The notes under the pieces are model-generated. The model was not told where the DNA came from and did no database searches. It saw only the letters and a program-made list of their open reading frames with translations. The translations under genes and the position numbers were made by a program. From DASZHJ01 sp035604335 (lineage in GTDB: Bacteria; Pseudomonadota; Alphaproteobacteria; ATCC43930; CGMCC-115725), in NCBI GenBank assembly GCA_035604335.1, contig DATNIT010000155.1, forward strand, positions 1 to 36,444: a DNA stretch of 36,444 nucleotides, read 5' to 3'. The first letter of the stretch is position 1. Each line of letters opens with the position of its first letter. This document shows positions 5,776 through 14,355 of the stretch, piece by piece.

Positions 5776-8700
5776 CTATGATCGGCTCAATTCTGTTTCG
5801 GCACGCAGCTGCCAAAGCACTGCCCGCTGAGAGCGAGCGAGTTCGATCGCTGCGCGAAGGGAGCATTCCGCTTCGGCGTGTCTGCCGCGGGCACGCAATA
5901 TTCCCGCCTCAATCAGTCTAAGCTCCGGTTCGTGCGAACGTTCGTTCGTAATCGCAATCTCGGCCAATGCCTCGTCGATTTGCAATGTGGCTTGCGCGAG
6001 GTCTCCGCGTTGAAGCTCGACGCGCGCAACCTCTCCCAGCCAGAAGGGAACCAGATATCGGGCATGTGTCGACCGATAAAGGCCAATCGCTCTTTCCAAA
6101 CCGTCGATCGCAGCTTGATGTCCACCGCGCAGGCTCTCCGCTATAGCGAGCGCGCCTACGCCGCCGGCCAGATGAAACGGGAATGAATGTCGTTCACTCA
6201 AAGCAACCTGTTCGCGTCCGACGCGCTCTAGGTCCTCCCAATGGCGCCCGCGCGCGTGCAAGAAGATGGCGGAATGGAGCACCATCGCCAGCGAGTGCGC
6301 ATGGCCCGTCGCTCGCGCCGCGTCCAGCGCGGCTCTGATTTCATCCAGAGCAGCGTCACCATCGCCGAGGGCCTGCCTCGCCCAACTCAGGAACCCTGTA
6401 ATGGTCGACCATCGATCGCTCTGAAACTGGAGCGCGATGTCGCCCGATTTGCTGCTTTCCACATGGGACCGAGCGGTTTCAAGGTCGGCCAGGGCGCGCG
6501 ACCATTCACCAACGAAGGCATACGCCATCCCGGCCATCTGGTGGCTGCAGATGAGCGTCTCGACATCGCCATCGGATCGAGCCTGCAGATCGGCGGCAAG
6601 CCGAATTGTGTCCCAGTGCTGCCCGTTTGCTCGCTGATAGACGCCAAGTCCGTACATGACCGGAAGAAGAAGCTTCCGATCATTGATTTTGGCGGCAAGA
6701 GCCGATGCGCGCTGGTAAGCAGCGCCGGTCTCTGGCGCAGCGTAGCCGCGAAGCGCGGTATATGTGTTTCCGAGAGCGCTCTGATAGAGCAACTCCGTGC
6801 GATCTCTTGCTAGGGTCGAAGGAATTTGCTGCAAGGCGTCGAGCCCCCTGCGCAAGTGTGCTACCGCCTCGATATTCGCGGATCGGGCGCGGGCCAATTC
6901 ACCCGCCCGGAGCCAGTACAGGACAGCCCGTTCCGGACTGGAGGCCGCAGAAAAATGATGCGCCAGCAGTTCGGGCTGGCCCTCGGTGATCTCCGGAAAT
7001 TGGCTTTCGAGCGTCTCCGCGATGCGGGCATGGAGGGTGCGACGCGGCTCGCGCAACGATGTACCGTAGGCCGCGTCCTGCACGAGCGCGTGCTTGAACA
7101 TGTAGTTTGCGTGCGGCGCCACGCCGTGCCGGAACAACAGACCTGCAGCAACGAGATTGTCGAGCGCAGAAATGAGCTCGTCGTCCGGCTTGCGCGCGAT
7201 CGCACGCAGGACACCATGAGAAAACTCCCTGCCGATCGCAGCACCGATCTGCGCCACCTCCTTGGCCGGGCCACCGAGCCGGTCGAGCCGCGCCATCAGC
7301 GACGCGTGCAAGGTCGCCGGTACGGCGAGCGCCGGTGACCGCGTCGACGCCAGCACCGCGGCTACTTCGCTCTCCGCCTCCAACGCCGCCTTGGTGATCT
7401 CCTCGACGAACAACGGAATGCCGTCGCTGCGCTCGGCAATGTCGTGCAGCACGCTCTCGGGGAGCGCCTTGTCGGCCACCCGGTGAACCATAGCGGTCAC
7501 CTCGCGCTCCGACAGGCGGTTGACGGTGAGCGCCATCACATGCGGCTGCCCGATCCACGGTGCTGCAAATTCCGGCCTATGGGTGACGATCAGCAGCACC
7601 CGCAGCGCCTTGATCCGCTCCACCGTCCGGCCGAGCGCTTCAAAGCTGGTGGGGTCGATCCAGTGCACATCCTCGAAGATCATCAGCACCGGTTCGGACC
7701 GCGACAGCGTTTCCAGTTGGGTCACGAGCGCTTCGAGCGTCTTTTGCCGCCGTTGCGGGGGGTCGAGCGCCAGCGGCGGATGGCGTCCATCGTTTGGCAA
7801 CGACAGCATCTCGGCAAGCAGCGCGGCATCCTGTGGCGAGGTTAGGGTCGGCGCGAGCAGCGCATCGAGCTTGTCGAGCCGCGATGACGGTGCATCGTCA
7901 CGCGCAAGACCGGCCGCGCGCTCCATCTGGCCGATGATCGGATAGAGCGCGCTGTCGGTATGTTGTGGCGAGCAGAAGTAGCGCAGACGCGTGTGCGGCT
8001 CCGCGGCGACGGCGTCCAGCAGCGCCACGGTGAGCCGCGACTTGCCGATCCCCGGCTCGCCCGAGAGCAGCACGGCCTGACCCTGGCCGGCCTTCGCCCG
8101 CGACCAGCGCCGCGATAACAGCTCCAGCTCCTCTTCCCGGCCGATCAAAGCCGTCAGCTTGGATGTGTGCATCGCCTCGAACCGGCTTTCCACGGAACTC
8201 GGCCGCAATGCCTTGAAGGCGCGCCCCGCCTCCGCGACGCCTTCGAGGTTCTGAACGCCCAGATCCTGCAGCTCGAACAGGGCACCGACCAGCCGTCGGG
8301 TGCTTTGGGCAACCACCACCGTGTCCGGCGCTGCGACACCGTGCAGCCGGGCTGCAATATTCGGCGTCTCGCCGGCGATATCCGGCGCTCCTCCAAGACC
8401 CGCCGGGTCGCCGACCACGACCAGCCCGGTCGCAATGCCGACTCGCGCTTGCAATGAGATGGGCGAGTTGAGCGCCGTCACGGCAGCGATCAGCTCCAGC
8501 CCAGCACCGACCGCGCGCTCGGCATCATCCTCATGCGCCTGCGGATAGCCGAAGAAGAGCGAAGCGATGTTGCCATGCGTGTAGGCGACAAACCCGTCGT
8601 ACCGGCGCGCCGTATCGGCGACGCAGCCGTGATAGTTGCGCGCGATCTCGCGCAGATCCTCGGGGTCCGTGCCCCCCCGCCCGCCCGCAGCAGCAACTCG

Positions 8701-9116
8701 CAGGACACAACGGTAAGCTGGCGCCGTTCGGCCGCAGCCGCCTTATTGCCGGACGGCGCCGCGCTTTGGGACGCGGCCGCCTCCTCCGCCGGCACCGGTA
8801 CTTGCGGTGCTTCCCGCACCTCCCCCACGAAGCGAAAGCCCTTGCGCGGCAGCGTGCGGATCAGGCGCTGCCGCTCGCCGCTGTCGCTCACTGCGGTTCG
8901 GGCCGCGTTGATGCGGGTGGTGAGAGCCGACTCCGAGACGATCCGCCCGCCCCACACCGCCTCGATCAGATCGTCCTTGCTGATGACGCGATGCCGATTG
9001 GCGACCAGATACTCCAGTATGTCGAAAACCTGCGGCTGTACCGCAATCAGGAGAGAGCCCCGGTGCAACTCGCGCTGACCCGTATCGAGGACGAAATCTT
9101 CAAATGAATACAGCAA
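5776..9116 (-). pseudogene. Winged-helix / cyclase-like / AAA ATPase / TPR regulator, frameshifted
   Basis: A very large signalling protein in two frames: 9116-8490 (N-terminal part) and 8481-5776 (901 codons). Adding one base in the C7 run at 8672-8678 (G7 in the coding sense) joins them without a stop into about 1113 residues. Domains in order: OmpR/PhoB winged helix (about 1-105, with SKDDLIEAVWGGRIVSESAL); class III nucleotide-cyclase-like domain (about 130-310); AAA/NB-ATPase with Walker A GEPGIGKS (353-360) and Walker B MIFEDVHWID (about 478-487); then a long helical TPR-like tail. The cyclase metal sites are degenerate: the usual CDL is CEL and the usual GDG is HGN, so cyclase activity is doubtful. 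It likely acts as a DNA-binding switch. The break may be a true mutation, a contingency run or a sequencing error. Confidence 0.8.
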
Positions 9117-9177
9117 CTTACTATCACCCGATTGGCCCGCGGGTTACACCATTGGACCTGCGTGCGCCGCAAAAATC

Positions 9178-9216
9178 AAGGAAACGGTAAGGGAATCTTA
9201 AGCCCGGCTGAAAGTC
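9178..9216. promoter_or_regulatory. Phased AAGG direct-repeat array (copy 2), probable operator
   Basis: AAGG at 9178, AAGG at 9189 and AAG at 9200 are exactly 11 bp apart, and AAAGTC at 9211 continues the phase, as in copy 1 at 4372-4421. It lies 62 bp upstream of the regulator start (9116, minus strand) and 114 bp before the hydrolase start (9330, plus strand). A possible -10 box CATACT (9235-9240) follows on the plus strand at the distance expected for a PhoB-type activator replacing the -35 element. Autoregulation plus control of the hydrolase is an inference. Confidence 0.6.
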
Positions 9217-9329
9217 ACGACCGGCGCTCCTTCTCATACTCTCGACGATCGCGGGCGATGGGGTTGCATCGCCTTCGGGGTGATTGCGCAGGAAGCCATC
9301 GCTACAACGATCGACCTGAAGGCCCTCTC

Positions 9330-10139
9330 ATGCTTTTGAATCTCTCTATGATTCGGCCCGATTTCCTCGAAGCCGGTGCGTCCGGTCCTCTCGTCGTGCT
9401 TGTCCACTCCGGGGCGTCGGGCGCGCGCCAGTGGCGGCGGCTGATGGACGATCTCAAGGATCGCTATCGCGTCCGCGCCGTAAATCTGTTCGGCTACGGC
9501 GCGACGCCGCCGTGGCCCGCCGACGCGACGCAGTCAATCGCGGATCAAGCGCGCCTCGTCGAGGACGCGATACCCGCGGACGTCGATAAAGTCTGTCTCG
9601 TCGGCCACTCGCTCGGCGGACTCGTCGCGATGAAGCTCGCAGCGCGGGTCGGCGCCCGGGTGACCAAGCTCGTCCTGTTGGAGACCAACCCGTTCGATCT
9701 GCTACGGCAGGCCGGCCGGCGTGAGGCCTTCGCAGAGGCCGTGGCGTTGCGCGACTGCGTCAAGACCTGCGGCGCAAGCGGGCAATGGGAGACCGCGGCC
9801 GAACGCTTCGCCGACTACTGGGGCGGCGTCGGCTCCTGGCAAGGAATGTCATCCGAGCGCCGCGCTGCTTTCGCGCAAGCGCTGAGACCGAACTTCCATG
9901 AATGGGATGCAGTCATGGGCGAAACGACGCCCGTCGAGGAATGGGCCCGCACGCTGCCGCGTACGACGTTGGCGGTGTACGATCCCAGCACGGTGTTGCC
10001 AATCCGGGAGATCGCCGCGATCTTGCGCGCGGCCTGCCCGGCCTGGCGGCACCAGCAGGTGCCGGGCGTTGGACATATGGCGCCGCTGACACGGCCGGAC
10101 GTGGTCAATCCGATCATCCGCTCATTCCTTGATGCCTGA
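9330..10139 (+). CDS. Alpha/beta-fold hydrolase
   Basis: A 269-residue cytoplasmic hydrolase of the alpha/beta superfamily. The oxyanion-hole region is VVLVHSGASGARQW, the nucleophile elbow is GHSLGG (Ser near residue 94), and the catalytic His is in GVGHMAPL near the C-terminus. An acidic residue in VYDPSTVLPI is a candidate for the third triad member. The frame is open back to 9132, but that would run through the AAGG array. ATG 9330 gives a normal N-terminus, with MIRPDF at 9348 as an alternative. It is divergent from the winged-helix/ATPase regulator, a common partner arrangement for this kind of regulator. Substrate is unknown; esterase, lactonase or C-C hydrolase are all possible. Confidence 0.82.
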   Translation: MLLNLSMIRPDFLEAGASGPLVVLVHSGASGARQWRRLMDDLKDRYRVRAVNLFGYGATPPWPADATQSIADQARLVEDAIPADVDKVCLVGHSLGGLVAMKLAARVGARVTKLVLLETNPFDLLRQAGRREAFAEAVALRDCVKTCGASGQWETAAERFADYWGGVGSWQGMSSERRAAFAQALRPNFHEWDAVMGETTPVEEWARTLPRTTLAVYDPSTVLPIREIAAILRAACPAWRHQQVPGVGHMAPLTRPDVVNPIIRSFLDA

Positions 10140-10356
10140 TGCGCAATCCACGGGGATTCGAGGGGCGAGCTTGTTCCTAGAACGCCAACTGCCATTGCAC
10201 GATCCTGTGTGAGGAGCCGCCCAGTACGACGAAGCCGCGGACGGCGCAAGTCCGCCTTGGGTCAAGATGCGAAGAATGGGAGCCTCCGCACCGTGTCTGC
10301 TTCACCGCTGACACCGGAAGTGCAAACGGCGCTTCCCACGCTCATGACTGCACGAC

Positions 10357-11172
10357 CTAGTTCTCGGGCCGCCAGCGCAGCAGATACCGCTCCAGCCGGT
10401 TGATGCCGAGATCGATCAGCAGCACCACCGCTGAGGTCAGGATCAGGCCTGCGAAGACGCCGGTGGTGTCGAAGACGCCCTCGGCTTGCGCCACCACATA
10501 GCCGATGCCGCGAGCGGAGCCCAGGTACTCGCCGACCACCGCGCCCACCAGCGCGAAGCCGATGCTGGTGTGCAGGCTCGAGAAGATCCACGCCATGGCT
10601 GAGGGAAGGTAGACGTAGCGGAGCAGCTGGTGCTCGCTCGCCTGCAGCATGCGCGCGTTGTCGCGCACGACCGGGTTCACCTCGCGGATGCCCTGGAACG
10701 TGTTGAAGAACACGATGAAGAACACCAGGGTCACGGCCAGCGCCACTTTGGAGGCGATGCCGAGACCGAACCACAAGATGAAGATCGGGCCCAGGATCAC
10801 CCGCGGCAGCGCGTTGAGGATGCGGATATAGGGATCGAACACGCGCGCGAGCAGCTCGACGCGCGCGAGCGCCAGGCCGCAGGCGACGCCGAAAACGGTG
10901 CCGATCACGAAAGCGAGCAGCGCCTCGATGAGGGTCGTCGCGAGGTGCGGCCAAATGAACCCCGAGACGATCCACTTCACTATTTGCATGGCGATGGCGG
11001 AGGGCCGGCTGAAGAAGAACGGGTCGAGCGTCTCGGTAGCCACCGCCGCTTCCCAGCTTCCCATGAGCGCGGCGAAGACGCCGATCTGCAGGGTCAGCAC
11101 ATAGAGGCGATTCAGCGGCTTCCTGCCGGTAGTGGCGACGCGCTCCCGGCCGCTGCTCTCGTTCGCGCTCAT
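10357..11172 (-). CDS. ABC transporter permease, SsuC/TauC (NMT1-type) family
   Basis: Inner-membrane permease of 271 residues from the nitrate/sulfonate/taurine-type importer family. About six hydrophobic spans are visible. The conserved cytoplasmic loop appears as NARMLQASEHQLLRYVYLPSAMAWIFSSLHTSIGFALVGAVVGE, with the LP and GxxxxGAVVGE features typical of SsuC/TauC. Its ATG overlaps the ATPase stop (ATGA at 11169-11172), so it is the last gene of a three-gene unit: binding protein, ATPase, permease. The substrate cannot be read from the permease. About 217 bp of sequence with no recognisable feature separate its stop from the hydrolase gene. Confidence 0.9.
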   Translation of the reverse strand: MSANESSGRERVATTGRKPLNRLYVLTLQIGVFAALMGSWEAAVATETLDPFFFSRPSAIAMQIVKWIVSGFIWPHLATTLIEALLAFVIGTVFGVACGLALARVELLARVFDPYIRILNALPRVILGPIFILWFGLGIASKVALAVTLVFFIVFFNTFQGIREVNPVVRDNARMLQASEHQLLRYVYLPSAMAWIFSSLHTSIGFALVGAVVGEYLGSARGIGYVVAQAEGVFDTTGVFAGLILTSAVVLLIDLGINRLERYLLRWRPEN

Positions 11173-11969
11173 CGGTTACCCGCCGCGTAGGATTGCCGGA
11201 CCTCGTCGCGCAAGTCCGACCAGATTCGTCTGTAGAGCTGCATGAACTCCGGATTGAGGCGGATCTCCGCGACGTCGCGCGGACGAGGCAACGATACCTC
11301 GTAGTCGCCCTTGATGCGCGCCGCCGGACCCGCGGAGATCACCACCACGCGGTCGGCGAGGGCGATCGCCTCCTCGAGATCGTGCGTGATGAACAGCACC
11401 GTTTGGCGGCTTTCCTGCCAGAGATCGAGCAGCTCGTTCTCCATGATCTGCCGGGTCTGCACGTCGAGAGCTCCGAACGGCTCGTCCATGAGCAGGATTC
11501 GGGGATCGACGATCCAGCTCTGCGCCACGGCCACGCGCTTGCGCATGCCGCCGGAGAGCTGGTGCGGGAACCGGTCCTCGAATCCCTTGAGTCCGACGCG
11601 CTCGATGAAGTGATTCGCCCGCGCGGTCGCCTCCGCCTCCGGCACGTTGCGGAAGACGAGCCCCAGCCTCACGTTGTCGAGCACGGTGCGCCAGGGCAGC
11701 AGCGCATCCTGCTGGAACAAGTACGTGGCGTCGCGGTTGATGCCCTGGAGCGGCTCGCCGAAAATGCGGGCGCGCCCCTCGGGCGGCATCAGCAGACCCG
11801 CCGCCACATTGAGCAGCGTGGACTTGCCGCAGCCGGAGGGGCCCACGATCGCGACGAACGTGCTCTCGGCGATGTCGAGCGAGATGTCGCGCAGCACCGT
11901 GTGCACCTCGCCGGCTGGCGTGGGAAAACGCACGGTCACGCGCTCGAAGGCGACGGCGGGAGTGCTCAT
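11169..11969 (-). CDS. ABC transporter ATP-binding protein, SsuB/TauB family
   Basis: ATPase of the NMT1/sulfonate-type importer, 266 residues. Walker A is GPSGCGKST, the Q-loop is in YLFQQDALLPWRTV, the signature is LSGGMRKRVAVAQ, Walker B is ILLMDEPFGALD, and the H-loop is FITHDLEEA. The QQDALLPW phrase is characteristic of the SsuB/TauB/NrtD group. It is 64 bp downstream of the binding-protein gene and overlaps the permease by four bases. It would supply ATP hydrolysis for uptake through the adjacent permease. Confidence 0.92.
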   Translation of the reverse strand: MSTPAVAFERVTVRFPTPAGEVHTVLRDISLDIAESTFVAIVGPSGCGKSTLLNVAAGLLMPPEGRARIFGEPLQGINRDATYLFQQDALLPWRTVLDNVRLGLVFRNVPEAEATARANHFIERVGLKGFEDRFPHQLSGGMRKRVAVAQSWIVDPRILLMDEPFGALDVQTRQIMENELLDLWQESRQTVLFITHDLEEAIALADRVVVISAGPAARIKGDYEVSLPRPRDVAEIRLNPEFMQLYRRIWSDLRDEVRQSYAAGNR

Positions 11970-12033
11970 GGCTCCTATCGCCCCGCATCCGGATTCGGCA
12001 CCGGGATGCGAAGCGTCGGCCGGAACCGCGTCT

Positions 12034-13098
12034 CTAGTTCATCAAACCCAGCTTCTTGCCCGCGGCTTCCGCGAATTTGTTGTCGTAGGTCTTGGTGATG
12101 TCGATCTTGGCATTGGCGATCTCGGGATCAGAGCCCGCGAACACCTCCAGCACCGCCTGCGCGCCTTTGGGGTCCATCTTCCCGTCGATCGAGTACTGCG
12201 GCATCGTGTTCTTGAGCGCGGCGAGATAAAGCGCCTTGTCGCTACCCACGAGATTGTCCGGCATCTTCGCCATGATCTCCTCGGGCGTGTGCTGGTGGAT
12301 CCACTGCAGCGTCATCACGATCGCCTCGGCCAGCGCCTGGGATTCCTTGGGGTGCTTCTCGACCCAAGCGGTCTGGGTGTAGAGCGCGCCCGCGGGATAG
12401 GCGCCGCCGAGCACCGCCAGCGTGTCCTTCTCGCTTCGGGTATCGCTGAGGATGCGGATTTCCGGATGCTTCATCTGCAGCACCGTGGGTACCGGCTCGA
12501 CCAGCACGCCGGCGTCGACCTGGTTCTGCTCCATGGCCGCGACCGAGGTGGCGCCGTTGCCGATGCCGACCACCGAGGTCTGTGAGGGGTCCTCGCCGTC
12601 CTTCCGCAGCAGATATTTCAAGAAGAAGTCGGTCGACGAACCAGGCGCGCTCACGCCGACCTTCTTGCCGACGAGATCCTTCACGGACGTGATGGTCGAG
12701 GAATTGCCGGGTGACACCATCAGCACCAAGCCGGGAAAGCGATCGAACACCACAATCGATTCCAGGAATTTGCCCTTGGCCTGCAGCTCGACCGTGTGGT
12801 CGTAGAAACCCGAAACCACATCGGAGCTGCCGCCGAGCACCGCCGTCAGCGCCTGCGACCCGCCCTTGAAGTCCGCAAGCTCGACCTGGACGCCCGCCTT
12901 CTTGTAGTTGCCGAGTTCCTCGGCGAGCATGGTCGGGAGGTAGCAAAGGCAGCTCCCGCCGCCCACCGCGATCTTCACGGTAGGAAGGTCGTCGGCGCGT
13001 GCCGAGCCGGCGGCGCCGAGCAACAGCAGAGCGCTCGCGGCAAATAAGCCCCAACGCCAACGGCGGCCCATCGCGGGCTCCGATTTGCGTGCGGTCAT
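12034..13098 (-). CDS. ABC transporter substrate-binding protein, NMT1/SsuA-like
   Basis: Periplasmic solute-binding protein of 354 residues. ATG 13098 has a clear GGAGG ribosome site; the frame is open to 13143 but lacks one there. An N-terminal signal peptide is visible (RRWRWG, then a hydrophobic core, cleavage after SARA near residue 35). The mature part has the NMT1/ThiY-like pattern: KIAVGGGSCLCYLPTMLAEELGNY, the KGGSQALTAVLGGSSDVV segment, and VGKKVGVSAPGSSTDFFLKYLL. It is the first gene of the importer unit and lies 130 bp from the divergent MetE-like gene. Sulfonates, thiamine precursors and other small nitrogen or sulfur compounds are all possible ligands. Confidence 0.87.
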   Translation of the reverse strand: MTARKSEPAMGRRWRWGLFAASALLLLGAAGSARADDLPTVKIAVGGGSCLCYLPTMLAEELGNYKKAGVQVELADFKGGSQALTAVLGGSSDVVSGFYDHTVELQAKGKFLESIVVFDRFPGLVLMVSPGNSSTITSVKDLVGKKVGVSAPGSSTDFFLKYLLRKDGEDPSQTSVVGIGNGATSVAAMEQNQVDAGVLVEPVPTVLQMKHPEIRILSDTRSEKDTLAVLGGAYPAGALYTQTAWVEKHPKESQALAEAIVMTLQWIHQHTPEEIMAKMPDNLVGSDKALYLAALKNTMPQYSIDGKMDPKGAQAVLEVFAGSDPEIANAKIDITKTYDNKFAEAAGKKLGLMN

Positions 13099-13228
13099 GG
13101 GTGTTTCCTCCTTGGATTTCTCGGGGCGCCGTCGGGACGCCATGGGCTAGACTTGCCATATTCCGTCGCGCCACGCCAGCATGCGCACGGCCATCGCCGA
13201 CGCATTCCCGCTCACGAGGAAGGCACCC

Positions 13229-14269
13229 ATGCCCATCACCCTCCTGCCCACGACCGTGGTCGGCAGCTACCCGCAGCCGGATTGGCTGATCGACCGCGGC
13301 GCGCTCGCGACCCAGGCGCCGCCCCGAGTCCGATTGGAGACGCTCTGGCGCGTCCCTAAACCGTTGCTCGAGCCGGCGCAGGACGACGCCACCGTCCTGG
13401 CGATCCGCGACATGGAGCGCGCGGGTATCGACATCGTGAGCGACGGCGAGATGCGGCGCGAGAGCTATTCCAACCGCTTCGCGACCGCGCTCGACGGCGT
13501 CGACATCGACCATCCCGGCGAGGCGCTGACGCGCAGCGGCAAACTCCAGCTGGTGCCGCGCGTCGTGGGTCCGATCCGCCGGCGCCACGCCGTCGAGGTG
13601 CGCGACGTCGAGTTCCTCCGGCGCAATACCGACCGACGCATCAAGATCACCCTGCCCGGCCCCTTCACCATGGCGCAACAGGCCAAGGACGAGCACTACA
13701 AGGACGAGGCCGCGCTCGCGATGGCCTATGCCGACGCGGTGAACGCCGAGGCGAAGGACCTGAAAGCGGCTGGCGCCGATGTGATCCAGCTCGACGAGCC
13801 CTACATGCAGGCGCAGCCGGAGAAGGCCCGCGAGTATGCGGTTGTCGCGATCAACCGCGCGCTCGAGGACGTGCCGGGCCCCACCGTGGTGCACCTCTGC
13901 TTCGGCTATGCCTATATCGTGCGCGGCAAGCCCAGCGGCTACTCGTTCCTGCCCGAGCTCACGCAAACCCGCGCCGACCAGGTCTCGATCGAGGCGGCGC
14001 AGCCGAAGCTCGACCTCGGCATTCTCCGAGATCTCGCGCCCAAGACCGTGATGCTGGGTGTGCTCGATCTCGCCGACCCCGCGATCGAGACCGCCGAGAC
14101 AGTGGCGGACCGCATCCGCGGTGCGCTCGAATTCGCGCCGCCCGAGCGGCTCGTGCCCGCGCCCGATTGCGGCATGAAGTATCTGCCGCGCGCCACTGCC
14201 TTCGGCAAGCTCAAGGCGCTGGCGGACGGCGCCGCGATCGTGCGGCGCGAGCTGCAGGGCCGAGCTTAG
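13229..14269 (+). CDS. MetE-like cobalamin-independent methyltransferase (catalytic domain only)
   Basis: A 346-residue protein corresponding to the C-terminal catalytic half of MetE; the N-terminal half of full-length (about 750-residue) MetE is absent. The zinc site is intact: His222 and Cys224 in VVHLCFGY, Glu255 in SIEAAQ and Cys314 in APDCGMK. TTVVGSYPQPDWL at the start and LDEPYMQ at 188-194 are also typical. ATG 13229 has a GAGGAAGG site; the upstream in-frame ATG at 13181 does not. Proteins of this short class transfer methyl groups to thiols, and their natural methyl donor is often unknown. A complete MetH is encoded nearby, so this need not be the housekeeping methionine synthase. 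It is divergent from the NMT1-type importer. Confidence 0.85.
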   Translation: MPITLLPTTVVGSYPQPDWLIDRGALATQAPPRVRLETLWRVPKPLLEPAQDDATVLAIRDMERAGIDIVSDGEMRRESYSNRFATALDGVDIDHPGEALTRSGKLQLVPRVVGPIRRRHAVEVRDVEFLRRNTDRRIKITLPGPFTMAQQAKDEHYKDEAALAMAYADAVNAEAKDLKAAGADVIQLDEPYMQAQPEKAREYAVVAINRALEDVPGPTVVHLCFGYAYIVRGKPSGYSFLPELTQTRADQVSIEAAQPKLDLGILRDLAPKTVMLGVLDLADPAIETAETVADRIRGALEFAPPERLVPAPDCGMKYLPRATAFGKLKALADGAAIVRRELQGRA

Positions 14270-14355
14270 CGTCTCTTTAACCCACGCAGAGGCTCAATCA
14301 CGCGCCTGCGGCCCAAAGAGGCCTCGAGGATTTGTCGCAATTCGGAGCGGCGGCC

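Noticed and set aside
5878..6186. Plus-strand frames of 60-190 codons inside 5776-9116
   Set aside because: They lie opposite the TPR/ATPase coding frame and show no family; the minus-strand protein is well conserved throughout.
9132..9329. 66-residue N-terminal extension of the hydrolase
   Set aside because: It would place the phased AAGG array inside coding sequence, lacks a ribosome site, and the extension has no alpha/beta hydrolase character.
10140..10356. Possible small gene or RNA in the gap between hydrolase and permease
   Set aside because: A weak CGGAC/GTCCG hairpin is visible, but there is no coding signal, no tRNA fold and no terminator T-run.
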